Below, piece after piece: positions 14,913 to 23,288 of a stretch of DNA of 42,642 nt. How positions within the stretch are numbered: the stretch's first letter is position 1; each line of letters opens with the position of its first letter. The position numbers and the translations under genes were made by a program. Source of the stretch: Cellulomonas cellasea (lineage in GTDB: Bacteria > Actinomycetota > Actinomycetes > Actinomycetales > Cellulomonadaceae); contig NZ_JAUDBQ010000023.1 of assembly GCF_030372105.1 (NCBI RefSeq), positions 1 through 42,642 on the forward strand, given 5' to 3'. The notes beneath the pieces were generated by a model. The model was not told the DNA's origin. It searched no databases and saw nothing but the letters and a program-made list of their open reading frames with translations.

Positions 14913-15366
14913 GCGGCCACGATGGCAGAGGGCCGGGCCTCCAGAGGTGGCCGTCCCGGGGCATTCATCCGCATGGCTCGGGCGCGAACCAGCCGCAGGC
15001 GTGCTGATCTGCACGACCGCGTCCGACAGCGACGGCACCCTCGGCGGTCTAGTCCAGCTCAGTGAGCCCGGCCGGCTCGAACGGTTCCGGCGCACGCTGC
15101 CCATCGACGGTGATGGATCTCACTTTCGACGGCCCTTGGCGAGCTCCCTCGCCGAGTTGCACAATTGTTCGGCAAGTTGAACGAGTGTCCATGACGGCCG
15201 TCGGGACGCGGCCCCGCCGCCCCGGTCGCACTGGCCTCCTCCGCCGCGAGGCCCCGGGTATGCCCCGAGCGAGCCAGCCCCCCCGACGACGAGAGCGGAT
15301 GGCAGGTCGCATCCATCCGGCACATGCCATCCACCGACGGGCGTTCACCGAAGGAAGGAGTAGGAC
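14913..15366. other. 454-base divergent intergenic region before the SipW-type locus
   Basis: No gene is seen. Around 15155-15183 is the most AT-rich patch, with the 8-bp palindrome ACAATTGT and two GTTG(C/A)AC repeats, a possible regulator site. Closer to the gene, GGATGGCA (15297-15304) and TGCCATCC (15325-15332) are perfect inverted arms, so the leader of the plus-strand locus could fold into a hairpin about 20 bases before the ribosome site. Confidence 0.4.
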
Positions 15367-15924
15367 ATGACCTCGACCAACGTCGCCGCATCCGAGCAGG
15401 ACCGCGACAAGCGGCGCCGCCGCGGAGCCCTCGTCCGCTTCGGCCTCGCCGGCGTCGCTGTGCTCGGCGTCGGCGCCGCCGTCACCAGTGCGGCGTGGAC
15501 CGACGACGCGTGGTTCGCGGGCAGCGCGAGCGCAGCGGAAGTCGAGCTGCAGGGCAGCATCGACGGCTCCACCTGGTACGACGCCGACACCAACGGTTCC
15601 GGCATCGCGGTGGCGATCCCGGAGCAGGAGCTCGCCGGACTCAACCAGGGCGCCGACGAGACGGTCACGCTGCACCTGAAGAACGACGGCAACACGCCCC
15701 TGACGCTCGGATCCGGCACCGTGACGACCGACAGCGGTGACCCCACCAGCGTCTTCGCGGGCGCCAAGCCCGCCACCGCCCAGATCAGCGCGGCCCCGGC
15801 GAGCGAGCTCGCAGCAGGCGCCACCACCACGGCGACCCTGCGGATCACCACGCCCGCCGACTGGCCCGCCGACTACCAGGGCAAGACGGGTGAGCTCACC
15901 GTCCAGTTCACCGGCCAGTCCTGA
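15367..15924 (+). CDS. SipW-type secreted substrate (TasA/CalY-like)
   Basis: The 185-aa protein carries the N-terminal signal class cleaved by SipW-type signal peptidases. It has a basic stretch (DKRRRRG), a hydrophobic helix (about residues 23-43), then TSAAWTDDAWF with the characteristic AAWTD cleavage-region pattern. The exported part (about 45-185) is beta-rich, with low-complexity Ala/Thr, and resembles TasA/camelysin-like surface or fibre proteins. The cognate peptidase is encoded immediately downstream and a second SipW-type substrate follows. The ribosome site GGAAGGAG lies 8 bases before the ATG. A role in the extracellular matrix or surface fibres is likely by analogy, not shown. 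Confidence 0.8.
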   Translation: MTSTNVAASEQDRDKRRRRGALVRFGLAGVAVLGVGAAVTSAAWTDDAWFAGSASAAEVELQGSIDGSTWYDADTNGSGIAVAIPEQELAGLNQGADETVTLHLKNDGNTPLTLGSGTVTTDSGDPTSVFAGAKPATAQISAAPASELAAGATTTATLRITTPADWPADYQGKTGELTVQFTGQS

Positions 15925-15977
15925 CCGGTCCGCACCAGGTGGCGCCGCCTCCCCGGCGGCGCCACCACGTGGGGGTG

Positions 15978-16556
15978 ATGTTCGTGCGCGTGTTCAAGAT
16001 CGCCGCCGACGTCCTCGTGTGGACCCTCGCGGTCCTCGGGGTCGTCTGCGTAGGAGTGTGGGGGGCGACCGCGATGGGGCTCATCAAGCCGCTCGTCGTC
16101 ATCTCTGGCTCCATGGAGCCGGGCATCAAGACGGGTGACCTGCTCGTCGCGACGCCCGTGCCGATCGAGGAGGTCGAGGTCGGGGACGTGCTCTCCCTGC
16201 CGAACCCGGTGACAGACGTGCTCGTCTCCCACCGCGTGATCGACCTCGCGCAGCAGCCCGACGGGTCGTGGCACGTCTACATGCAGGGCGACGCCAACGA
16301 CAGCCCCGACGGCGGGGAGTACGTCGTCACCGACGACACCGTCCTCGCCCCGCGCTGGCAGCTTGCGGGCGTCGGCGACGCCCTCACGAGGCTCACGGCG
16401 CCGAGCACCGCCGTCCCGCTGGGCATCGCGCTCGCGGCGCTGCTCGCACTGAGCCTGCTGCCGCGCCCGGAGCCCCAGCCGCACCGCGCCGATGCTCCGA
16501 GCGGAGCACAGGAGATGGACGACGCTCCTCGTCCTTCGCCCGCGGGCCGGCACTGA
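15978..16556 (+). CDS. sipW: signal peptidase I, SipW/ER type
   Basis: The 192-aa membrane peptidase begins at the ATG at 15978; an upstream in-frame GTG at 15939 would add 13 basic residues. The N-terminal helix (about 8-35) is followed by the catalytic motif VISGSMEPGIKTGDLLV with Ser45. SHRVI carries His85 in place of the bacterial catalytic Lys. This Ser/His arrangement defines the SipW (archaeal/eukaryotic ER) type. A second membrane helix lies near the C terminus (about 146-168). The gene is flanked by two proteins with SipW-type signals, presumably its substrates. The Ser and His are both present, so the enzyme should be active. Confidence 0.9.
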   Translation: MFVRVFKIAADVLVWTLAVLGVVCVGVWGATAMGLIKPLVVISGSMEPGIKTGDLLVATPVPIEEVEVGDVLSLPNPVTDVLVSHRVIDLAQQPDGSWHVYMQGDANDSPDGGEYVVTDDTVLAPRWQLAGVGDALTRLTAPSTAVPLGIALAALLALSLLPRPEPQPHRADAPSGAQEMDDAPRPSPAGRH

Positions 16557-16622
16557 CAGCGGCGCTGGCTCGTCGTCCACGCGACGACGTGACGATGACT
16601 CGATGACGGAAGGAGGCAGCAC

Positions 16623-17132
16623 ATGACCTGGGCCGTGACGCGCCCGCGACTCCTCGCGGCGGCGGTCGGGATGCTCGTGGCGCTCGTTCTCGTCGTCGGG
16701 TCCGCCGTGAGCCGAACGACCGCCGCATGGGCCGACCAGGCCTCCTTCGCCGCGCAGGTGAGTGCGGGGAGCTGGTCCGGCGGCTCTGGCGGCTCTGGCG
16801 CCACCGGCGACAGCTGCGAGGTGCTGAGCGTCAGCACCGGCGAGGTGCTCGGGGCCTGCGCCGTCGAGCAGGTGCACAACCTGGGCGAGTGGCCGCAGGG
16901 CATGAGGTTCGCCGTGGAGATCAGCGGACTCGTCCTGGACGGTGAGCAGCAGGCTCGGGTCACTGTCGACATGTCGAAGGCCGGCTTCACCCGCGAGTGG
17001 GACTGGTCGGCCGGTTCGGTGACGATGGACTACGTGGCGGACTACAGCTGGTCCGCGCCCTACCTCACGTTCACGACGGCGCAGTGGAATGACGGGCTGT
17101 CGTTCGGCGGCACCTTCAACCTGAACGGTTGA
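16623..17132 (+). CDS. second SipW-type secreted protein
   Basis: The 169-aa protein has a long hydrophobic signal (about residues 8-30, LLAAAVGMLVALVLVVGSAV). It ends in SRTTAAWADQASF, again the AAW(T/A)D-type site expected for SipW. The mature part starts with a Gly/Ser linker (SGGSGGSG) and continues as a beta-rich domain rich in Trp/Tyr, with two Cys (SCEVLSV and GACAVEQVHN) that may form a disulfide. A strong ribosome site, GGAGG, precedes the ATG. It is probably a partner of the first substrate, as with TapA/TasA in Bacillus, though no sequence relationship to TapA is evident. Confidence 0.75.
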   Translation: MTWAVTRPRLLAAAVGMLVALVLVVGSAVSRTTAAWADQASFAAQVSAGSWSGGSGGSGATGDSCEVLSVSTGEVLGACAVEQVHNLGEWPQGMRFAVEISGLVLDGEQQARVTVDMSKAGFTREWDWSAGSVTMDYVADYSWSAPYLTFTTAQWNDGLSFGGTFNLNG

Positions 17133-17185
17133 CGCAGTCGCCCCGCGGAAGGCCCGGGGCGCCGGCGCACCGGCCCGATCGAGGC

Positions 17186-18094
17186 TCAGTCCGGTTCGGC
17201 GGGCAGGCGCACCGGGAGTGCGCCCGGCCGGACCCGGCAGGTGAGCACTCGGTGCTCACCGAGGGCGTCGCCGTCGAGCTGCACCGCGGTGGGATGGCGT
17301 GCGGTCACCCGGACGTCCGTGGTCTGGCGCCGTTCCAGGTGCGTGTGGCTCCGACCGGAGGAGAAGACCGTCGCGATCGTGCGGATCCAGCCGGTGAGTC
17401 CCCGCGGGGCGACGACCGCGACGTCGAGCAGCCCGTCGTCGAGGCTGGCCTCCGGCAGGAGCTCGACTCCGCCCTGCAGGCGCCCGCTGTTCCCGATGAC
17501 GACGGCACGGACCTTGCGTGTCATCGGCTGGCCGCCCTTGGTCTGCACGTTGGCGGTGAAGCCGCCGCGCACCGCAGCCCGCGCGCCTGACACGAGGTAG
17601 GCGGGCCACCCGACGGCGCCCTTGAGCCGCTCGTCCGCGTGGGCCATCGCCTCGGCGTCCAGCCCCATGCCCGCCATGACGAGGAACACCAACTCCTCAT
17701 CCGACCCGTCGACGCGCAGCCCTCCGACGTCGAGCCGGTGGGTCCGGCCGTCCAACGCGATGCCGAGCGCGTCCTCGAGGCTGGTGAGGGGGAGGTCCAG
17801 CGCGCGGGCGAGCAGGTTGCCGGTGCCCGCCGGCAGCAGCCCGAGCGGGACGTCGCCGCCTGCCAGCACGTCGCCGACGGCGCGCACGGTGCCGTCGCCG
17901 CCGAGCGCGCACACCAGGTCGGCGCCCTGCTTGAGCGCCTCGCGGGTCTGTCCGCAGCCCGGGTCCTCCTCGGTCGTCTCCAGCCACAGCGCGGGCTCGA
18001 GCCCATGGTCCGCCAGCACGCGGTCGACGACGCGCCGAGCCGCGTCCGGGTCGTCGAGCTTGGCGGGATTCGCGACGACGGCGACCCGGGTCAT
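17186..18094 (-). CDS. diacylglycerol/lipid kinase (DagK family)
   Basis: The 302-aa protein from the ATG at 18094 (MTRVAVVANPAKLDD) contains the DAGK catalytic motif GGDGT (residues 65-69) and the LPAGTGNLLAR motif (about 87-97). A C-terminal beta-sandwich domain has MAGMGLDAEAM and SLDDGLLDVAVV. It should phosphorylate diacylglycerol, or a related lipid or sphingoid base, using ATP on the cytoplasmic side of the membrane. Its start overlaps the stop of the upstream PAP2 gene (ATGA), making a coupled operon in which phosphatases and a kinase act on lipid phosphates in opposite directions. Confidence 0.92.
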   Translation of the reverse strand: MTRVAVVANPAKLDDPDAARRVVDRVLADHGLEPALWLETTEEDPGCGQTREALKQGADLVCALGGDGTVRAVGDVLAGGDVPLGLLPAGTGNLLARALDLPLTSLEDALGIALDGRTHRLDVGGLRVDGSDEELVFLVMAGMGLDAEAMAHADERLKGAVGWPAYLVSGARAAVRGGFTANVQTKGGQPMTRKVRAVVIGNSGRLQGGVELLPEASLDDGLLDVAVVAPRGLTGWIRTIATVFSSGRSHTHLERRQTTDVRVTARHPTAVQLDGDALGEHRVLTCRVRPGALPVRLPAEPD

Positions 18095-18825
18095 CGGGCA
18101 CGCTCGACGGCGCGCACAGCGGTGGCGTCGCCTGCCGGGTGCTGCGACCTGCGCAGGTAGTTCCAGGCCAGCACCGCGCACACCAGGCCGTTGAGCACGC
18201 CGACGATGACGTCGCTCACGTGGTGCATCCCGCGGTAGAGACGGGAGTAGACGACGAGCATCGGCAGCACGAGCAGGATCACCGTCACGCTGACACGCAC
18301 CCAGGTGCGTTCCACCCGCTGCGCCATCATCGCGAGCGTGACGTACAGCGCCGTCGAGGCGCCGGAGTGCCCGCTCGGGAAGCTCGACGTCGGCGGCGCC
18401 ACGTCGAGTTGCTCCACCTCAGGCCGCTCCCTGCCGACCACGAGCGCCACCACCAGGAACACCGCGGCCTGCGTGGCGACGGCGATTGCGGGCACGACGG
18501 CGTACCACCACTGCCGGGTGCGCCACCACACGGCGCCGACCACCACGAGGCAGATCCCGATGACGGTCTCCGTGGTGCCGATCGGGCTCCAGATGTGCGT
18601 GAGCGAGTCGAGCAGGTCGGTGCGCTGCGCCACGAACCACTCGTTGACCGCCAGCTCGCGCTCGCCGAGCGCGGCCAGCGGGCCGGTGACCAGCAGTCCG
18701 AGCCCGACCACCGCCAGCCACAGCACGACAGCGGGCACGCCGACCCGGACCCCGAGGTCATGCCACACCTGACGAGCCGTCGGTATGGAGGGGTCGTCCG
18801 CGTACCTGTCCAGGTCCAGCCTCAT
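18091..18825 (-). CDS. PAP2-family membrane lipid phosphatase (second of pair)
   Basis: The 244-aa protein has about six membrane helices and the three PAP2 motifs: VGRERPE (motif 1, partial), SSFPSGHSGAS (motif 2) and SRLYRGMHHVSDVIVG (motif 3), with both catalytic His residues. It dephosphorylates a lipid phosphate at the outer membrane face; candidates are phosphatidate or undecaprenyl pyrophosphate. It overlaps its neighbours by four bases on both sides (ATGA at 18822-18825 and 18091-18094). Confidence 0.92.
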   Translation of the reverse strand: MRLDLDRYADDPSIPTARQVWHDLGVRVGVPAVVLWLAVVGLGLLVTGPLAALGERELAVNEWFVAQRTDLLDSLTHIWSPIGTTETVIGICLVVVGAVWWRTRQWWYAVVPAIAVATQAAVFLVVALVVGRERPEVEQLDVAPPTSSFPSGHSGASTALYVTLAMMAQRVERTWVRVSVTVILLVLPMLVVYSRLYRGMHHVSDVIVGVLNGLVCAVLAWNYLRRSQHPAGDATAVRAVERAR

Positions 18826-19586
18826 CGAGCTGCCTCCGTCGATCGGTCGGTCGGATTCGTTAGTGCGGTGTCATGCGGCGGAGACCAGCCCCGGTACCCG
18901 AGGTAGGACGCCAGGACGAGTCCGACGCCGAGGACGGCGCCGGCGAACACGTCGGACGGGTAGTGGGCGCCGAGCATCACCCGGTCCAGCGCCGTGGCCA
19001 CCGTGAGCGACGCGGCGCCGACGACTGCCCCCGCCTTCTGCCAGCGGCTGCGCAGGAGCGGCCAGATGAGCACGACGAGCGCCGTCGTCCAGGCGGCCGT
19101 GGTCGAGGCGTGGCCCGACGGGAACGAGTAGCCGGGGACGTGGGCGATCGGGTCGTCCAGCACCGGTCGGGCCAGGCGCGCCACCTCCTTCGCGACGTTC
19201 GCGAACCCCCACGCCGCGAGCATCGTCCCCAGCGCCCACCAGGTCCGCGTCCTCATCCCCGTCCGCCACCAGACGAGCAGGCACGCGGCGGCGACCGGGA
19301 AGATGAGGCGGCGCCCCTCGAACGCCCACTGCCAGGCGAGCAACGCGTCGACCAGAGCCGGGCGGGCCGCGGCGAACGAGGTGGCCGCTGCCACGGCGCG
19401 CTGGTCGAACCCCACCAGCGGATCCCACTGGTCGCGGACCAGCAGGCCCAGGGCGAGCACAGCCGACGCCGTCGCGGCAGCCGCGGCGGCGGCACGCAGC
19501 AGCCTGCCGGCGCGGCCGGGCGCTGTCGTCGCGGCACGCGTGGACAAGGGGTCGTGGCGCCCGGAGCGCAGAGGGGTGCGGCTCAT
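18822..19586 (-). CDS. PAP2-family membrane lipid phosphatase (first of pair)
   Basis: The 254-aa protein starts at the ATG at 19586 (MSRTPLRSGRHDPLST). It has a basic N terminus, then several membrane helices, and the PAP2 signature: RPVLDDPIAHVP (motif 1 region), SFPSGHASTTAAW (motif 2) and LDRVMLGAHYPSDVFAG (motif 3). It differs clearly from the downstream paralogue, so the two may serve different lipid substrates. A longer frame runs upstream to 20066, but that part is antisense to the hydrolase gene and is not coding. It opens a three-gene operon with 4-base overlaps. Confidence 0.9.
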   Translation of the reverse strand: MSRTPLRSGRHDPLSTRAATTAPGRAGRLLRAAAAAAATASAVLALGLLVRDQWDPLVGFDQRAVAAATSFAAARPALVDALLAWQWAFEGRRLIFPVAAACLLVWWRTGMRTRTWWALGTMLAAWGFANVAKEVARLARPVLDDPIAHVPGYSFPSGHASTTAAWTTALVVLIWPLLRSRWQKAGAVVGAASLTVATALDRVMLGAHYPSDVFAGAVLGVGLVLASYLGYRGWSPPHDTALTNPTDRSTEAAR

Positions 19587-19649
19587 CGGCGAAACGTTCC
19601 CACAAGAGCGCAGGCGCGGCTCGTTGAGCGGAAGGGCGCCCGCGAGCAG

Positions 19650-19700
19650 GCCACCCACTGCGCGGTTGGCCGCGATGACGGCGGAGTCCTCAGCGATGGC
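19650..19700 (-). pseudogene. possible remnant of a GNAT acetyltransferase C terminus
   Basis: On the minus strand the codons read EDSAVIAANRAVGG, nearly the same as ENSAILAANRAVGF in the intact GNAT gene about 900 bases away. No other part of a GNAT gene is found here. It may be a small duplicated fragment in the promoter region of the alpha/beta hydrolase, or coincidence. Confidence 0.3.
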
Positions 19701-19730
19701 CGGGGGAGAGGGGAGGGGCCGCAGCCTGCC

Positions 19731-19736
19731 TAGGCT
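19731..19736 (+). promoter_or_regulatory. -10 element TAGGCT of a leaderless hydrolase transcript
   Basis: TAGGCT lies 6 bases before the ATG at 19743, and no Shine-Dalgarno sequence is positioned for that start. The same hexamer and spacing are found at hsdM. Confidence 0.45.
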
Positions 19737-19742
19737 GGGCCC

Positions 19743-20546
19743 ATGGCGCCTGTCCAGCTTCGATCGCTTCCCTCGCTGCACACGACCGAGGTCCCCGGCA
19801 CCGGTCCCGGCATCGTCTTCCTCCACGGCCTCTTCGGTCAGGGGAAGAACTTCTCCGGCATCGCCAAGGCGCTCAGCCCCGACTTCCGCTCCCTCCTCGT
19901 GGACCTGCCGGACCACGGCCTGTCGGACTGGACCGAGCGGCTCGACTACACGGTCATGGCCGACGCCGTCGCGGCCCTCATCCGGGAGCGCAGCGGCGGC
20001 GAGCCCGTGCACGTCGTCGGGCACTCGATGGGCGGCAAGACGGCCATGCAGCTCGCGCTGCGGCACCCGGACCTGGTCGATCGACTCGTGGTGGTCGACG
20101 TCTCACCGGTGGCGACGGCCGGCACGGGCGAGTTCGCGCATCTGCTCGACGCGCTCGCCGGGCTCGATCTCGCCACCCTCGGCACGCGGGCTGACGCAGA
20201 CGCCGCGCTCACCGGCCCCATCCCCAACCCGACGGTCCGGGGCTTCCTGCTGCAGAACCTGCGCAGAGACGACACGGGGGCGTGGGCGTGGCGGGCGAAC
20301 CTCTCGATGCTCCGGCGTGAGCTGCCGGCCATCTCCGGCTTCCCCGTGTGGGACGGCGCCCCCTTCGACCACCCGGTGCTCTGGATCGCGGGCGAGCGGT
20401 CGGACTACGTCACGCCGGAGCGCGTGCCTGCGATGCGCGCGCTGTTCCCCCGTGCCCGCCTGCTCACCGTCAAGGACGCCGGCCACTGGGTGCACTCCGA
20501 GCGGCCCGACATCGTGATCGAGGCGCTGCGGGTGTTCCTGGGCTGA
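19743..20546 (+). CDS. alpha/beta-fold hydrolase (YbfF/ABHD11-like esterase)
   Basis: The 267-aa protein has the alpha/beta-hydrolase signature: the oxyanion region FLHGLFGQGKNF (about residues 26-37) and LPDHGLSDW. The nucleophile elbow is GHSMGGK with Ser95, and the catalytic His is His248 in DAGHWVHSERP. An acidic residue in IAGERSDYV (about 217-225) is the likely third member. The HGLFG...NF and DHG.S motifs resemble the YbfF/ABHD11 group of acyl-ester or thioesterases. There is no signal peptide, so it is cytoplasmic. The substrate is unknown. Confidence 0.88.
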   Translation: MAPVQLRSLPSLHTTEVPGTGPGIVFLHGLFGQGKNFSGIAKALSPDFRSLLVDLPDHGLSDWTERLDYTVMADAVAALIRERSGGEPVHVVGHSMGGKTAMQLALRHPDLVDRLVVVDVSPVATAGTGEFAHLLDALAGLDLATLGTRADADAALTGPIPNPTVRGFLLQNLRRDDTGAWAWRANLSMLRRELPAISGFPVWDGAPFDHPVLWIAGERSDYVTPERVPAMRALFPRARLLTVKDAGHWVHSERPDIVIEALRVFLG

Positions 20547-20548
20547 GC

Positions 20549-21157
20549 CTAGGCGCCCGCCGTGGGTAGGGCAGCAGGCGGGGCGAGGGTCAGCCACTCC
20601 TCGTCCACTTCGAAGCCCACGGCCCGATTCGCCGCGAGGATGGCGGAGTTCTCCGACGAGCCACCGGTGCGGAAGGCCGTGACGCCGCTGTCGAGGAGGT
20701 CGAGCACGGACGCCGCCTTCACCGCCGTCGCCAGTCCGAGCCCGCGGCGCCTCGCCGCCACGACGGTGAAGTCCACCTCGGCGTGCTCGGGCTCGATGTC
20801 GACGAAGGTCATCGCGGCGAGCGAGCCATCCGGATCGACGATCCCGTAGGCGCGGCGGGACGGGCTGACCGTCGCCCGTGACGCGGTGAGCGGCGCATGC
20901 GCTGTCGCCTCGCGACCCGGGTAGTCATTCGCCGTGGCCGCGTCGAGGGCCAGGATGATCGCCACGTCGTCGGCGGTCAGCGCGCGGACCTGCCCGGTGG
21001 GCTCCGCCCGGGCCACGAGAGCGCGCAACCGCGCCCGGTCGCAGTCCGCCGCAATGAGCTCGGCGCCCCACGAGCGAGCCGCCACCACCCAGCCGTCGCG
21101 CTCGAGGCCCGCCCGCTCGGGGGCGTCGGACCTGAGGATGCGCACGTCGCTAGTCAC
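20549..21157 (-). CDS. GNAT-family N-acetyltransferase
   Basis: The 202-aa protein from a GTG at 21157 (VTSDVRILRSDAPERAGLERDG) has the acetyl-CoA-binding segment VAARRRGLGLATAVKAASV (motif A) and a C-terminal SSENSAILAANRAVGFEV typical of GNATs acting on small metabolites or antibiotics. It seems to have a degenerate N-terminal GNAT half and a complete C-terminal one. A longer in-frame start at 21418 overlaps the divergent transporter gene and is rejected. It converges on the hydrolase gene with 2 bases between the stops. Substrate is unknown. Confidence 0.82.
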   Translation of the reverse strand: MTSDVRILRSDAPERAGLERDGWVVAARSWGAELIAADCDRARLRALVARAEPTGQVRALTADDVAIILALDAATANDYPGREATAHAPLTASRATVSPSRRAYGIVDPDGSLAAMTFVDIEPEHAEVDFTVVAARRRGLGLATAVKAASVLDLLDSGVTAFRTGGSSENSAILAANRAVGFEVDEEWLTLAPPAALPTAGA

Positions 21158-21326
21158 ACCGGATCTCTCATCCACAGCGACGACACGATGTTCGATCGAG
21201 GCCGCGAATTCCGGTCGTGAATGCGCGTCGGCAGCCCGGAGGGCATCGGATAAATCAGGACAAGAGGGCGGTAGTCTCGCCGGGTGTCGACCCCCAGGGA
21301 TGCCCTCCCGCAGGGCGCGCGCTGAG

Positions 21327-22052
21327 ATGGGCCCGGGCATGTTCGTCCCGGAGCCACCCCTCGTTGGGGCCTTCGTCGTGGCCAGCCTCGTGTTGAACCT
21401 CACTCCTGGGCTCGACATGACCTACGTCGTCGGCGTCGTTGTGCGCTGGCGGACGCGGGCCGGCGTGTGCGCTGCCCTGGGCATCGCCCTCGGATCGCTC
21501 TGCCACGTGCTCCTCGCAGCAGCGGGCCTCTCGGCGTTGGTGGCCGCGTCACCCGCCTTGATGCATGCCCTCACGCTCGCCGGCGCGGCCTATCTCGTGT
21601 GGTCCGGGGTCGCCATGATCCGAGACGCGGGCCCGACTGGTGACCCCGACCAGGCAGCGGTTGATGGTCTGACCGGCGGTCACCAGGTGCGGCGCGCGGA
21701 CGCCCCGGCCGCGACGACGACGGTGATCGATACGCCACCGACACTCGCCCGCGTCACGCTCCGCGGAGCGCTGGTCAACCTGCTCAACGTCAAGGTGATC
21801 GTGTTCTACCTGTCGTTCATCCCGCAGTTCGTCCGCACCGAGGCGGGCCCGACGTGGCAGCAAGTCGCGTTCTTCGGAGTGCTGTTCAACCTGCTCGGGA
21901 CGACCGTCCTCTGCCTGGTGGCGATGCTGACCGGATGGGCCTCGCGCAGCCTCTTGGCCAGCCCTCGTGCGCAGTTCCGTGCGCGACGGGCATGCGGGGT
22001 GACGCTCATCGTCATGGCGCTCCTGCTGGTCTCCACTCGACTACTGGCGTGA
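21327..22052 (+). CDS. LysE/RhtB-family amino acid exporter
   Basis: The 241-aa membrane protein shows the LysE pattern: [29 protein letters not shown] at the N terminus (the conserved TPG..D..YV motif), then [20 protein letters not shown] and [15 protein letters not shown]. The second half carries FxxG-like features with [18 protein letters not shown]. It should export amino acids or homoserine-lactone-like compounds. Between the halves is an unusually long polar loop (about residues 95-135). Starts at 21327 and 21339 are both possible. It is divergent from the GNAT gene, with a 169-base gap. Confidence 0.88.
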   Translation: MGPGMFVPEPPLVGAFVVASLVLNLTPGLDMTYVVGVVVRWRTRAGVCAALGIALGSLCHVLLAAAGLSALVAASPALMHALTLAGAAYLVWSGVAMIRDAGPTGDPDQAAVDGLTGGHQVRRADAPAATTTVIDTPPTLARVTLRGALVNLLNVKVIVFYLSFIPQFVRTEAGPTWQQVAFFGVLFNLLGTTVLCLVAMLTGWASRSLLASPRAQFRARRACGVTLIVMALLLVSTRLLA

Positions 22053-22128
22053 CTGGGCGCACCGATGCAGATCGGGATTCACCCGCGCGATTCGCCCGCG
22101 CCCTCGCCGCTTCTGGGAGCGTCGGCAG

Positions 22129-22713
22129 ATGCAGCCTGCGCCTCGCGAACTCGAACCGCCGACGAAGGCGCTGACGCACGTGGTTGAGGTGGGCGAGTGG
22201 ACGGTTCAGGGCCTCCGGGGCGTGGGGTTCACCGGGTTCGTGCCCTTCGACGCTCTGCCCGGGGCGGTGGTGCCGCAGGTTCCCGGCGTGTACGTCGTGG
22301 TCCGGGAATCCGCGCACCAGGCTGAGTTCACTGAGCGGAGTGTCGCGGGCTGGTTCAAAGGCAAGGACCCAGCGGTGGATCTGACGCTCCTGTCGGAGGC
22401 GTGGGTGCCCGGAGCGGCAGTGCTCTACATCGGCAAAGCCGGCGGAGGGTCGACCGGGAGGCGCGGATTGCGGAAGCGGCTCGGTGAGTACCGACGTCAC
22501 GGCGCCGGGCGACCCGTCGGGCACTGGGGTGGCCGCTACATTTGGCAGCTCCGCGACGCCGACGACCTGCTTGTCGCGTGGTTGCCGACGCTGGACGCCG
22601 ACCCCGAGGACGTGGAGGCGGCTTTGCTTCTCCAGTTCGTGAGTGAGTTTGGGCGGCGGCCTTTCGCGAATCGGAAGATGGGCAGGGCCGCAGCACTCTC
22701 CTCGCGGCTCTGA
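22129..22713 (+). CDS. stand-alone GIY-YIG nuclease-fold protein
   Basis: The 194-aa protein keeps the GIY-YIG signature in degenerate form. It has PGVYVVV (residues 52-58), VLYIGKAG (98-105), an Arg-containing helix [10 protein letters not shown] (114-123), the metal-binding Glu as Glu163 in [10 protein letters not shown], and Asn181 in PFANRK. Its spacing is longer than in the classic domain, with an insertion of about 40 residues between GVY and YIG. No DNA-binding domain is attached. The first Gly-Tyr pair is conserved as G-V-Y. It could be a DNA or RNA nuclease, or a non-catalytic member. GGGAG precedes the ATG. Confidence 0.75.
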   Translation: MQPAPRELEPPTKALTHVVEVGEWTVQGLRGVGFTGFVPFDALPGAVVPQVPGVYVVVRESAHQAEFTERSVAGWFKGKDPAVDLTLLSEAWVPGAAVLYIGKAGGGSTGRRGLRKRLGEYRRHGAGRPVGHWGGRYIWQLRDADDLLVAWLPTLDADPEDVEAALLLQFVSEFGRRPFANRKMGRAAALSSRL

Positions 22714-22730
22714 TCTCTAGGCGCCCGCTG

Positions 22731-23201
22731 CTACCCGATCGGCACGATCTCGAACACCGGATGCTCAGCGGCCTCCGCCGCGAAGGCCTCGACGGGGTCG
22801 CTCTTGTCGGCCCGGAAGTACCGGCGCGGCGGCCCGGTGATCGCGAGGTACTCCTTGAGCACGGGCGCCGCCTCCTCGGGGCCGAGCTCGCGGACGGCGC
22901 AGTCCTCGGTGCGGCCCCCGCGCTGCAGCGTGACGCGGCCGGACGCCCGGGCGTTGTGCACCCACGACACCTGACCGTACGGGGACACGAGCCACCGGCG
23001 GCCGCCGCGTTCCACAGGGGTGACCGGATGGGTGAGCGGTTGGCCGGTGCGGCGACCGGTGGTGGTGAGCATGTAGGAGCGCGGGAAGAGCCTTCGGCGG
23101 ATGAGGAGCCCGACCACCGAGTCCATCGCGCGGCGCCCGCGTCCGGTGCTGAACGTGGGCAAGGGCTCGGTGCCCTCGGTACCGTCGGGGCGTTGCGGCA
23201 T
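22731..23201 (-). CDS. deazaflavin (F420)-dependent nitroreductase-family protein
   Basis: The 156-aa protein belongs to the split-barrel DUF385/Ddn family of F420H2-dependent reductases. It has MLTTTGRRTGQPLTHPVTPVERGGRRWLVSPYGQVSWVHNARASG, the typical core for cofactor binding, followed by a short C-terminal region (ITGPPRRYFRAD). Family members reduce nitro or quinone compounds using F420H2. The short basic N terminus has no signal. GAGGAG is 6 bases before the ATG. Its presence implies that the host makes F420. Confidence 0.88.
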   Translation of the reverse strand: MPQRPDGTEGTEPLPTFSTGRGRRAMDSVVGLLIRRRLFPRSYMLTTTGRRTGQPLTHPVTPVERGGRRWLVSPYGQVSWVHNARASGRVTLQRGGRTEDCAVRELGPEEAAPVLKEYLAITGPPRRYFRADKSDPVEAFAAEAAEHPVFEIVPIG

Positions 23202-23288
23202 CTCGGTCTCCTCGGCGTCAGATGCTCAGGGCAGCACGGTATCCGGGTTTGTCCCGATCTCAGCGTGGCCCCACGGTCAGGAGTCTCC

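Noticed and set aside
19587-20066. N-terminal extension of the first PAP2 gene
   Set aside because: It would be antisense to most of the 5' half of the alpha/beta hydrolase and has no homology; the ATG at 19586 begins the conserved protein.
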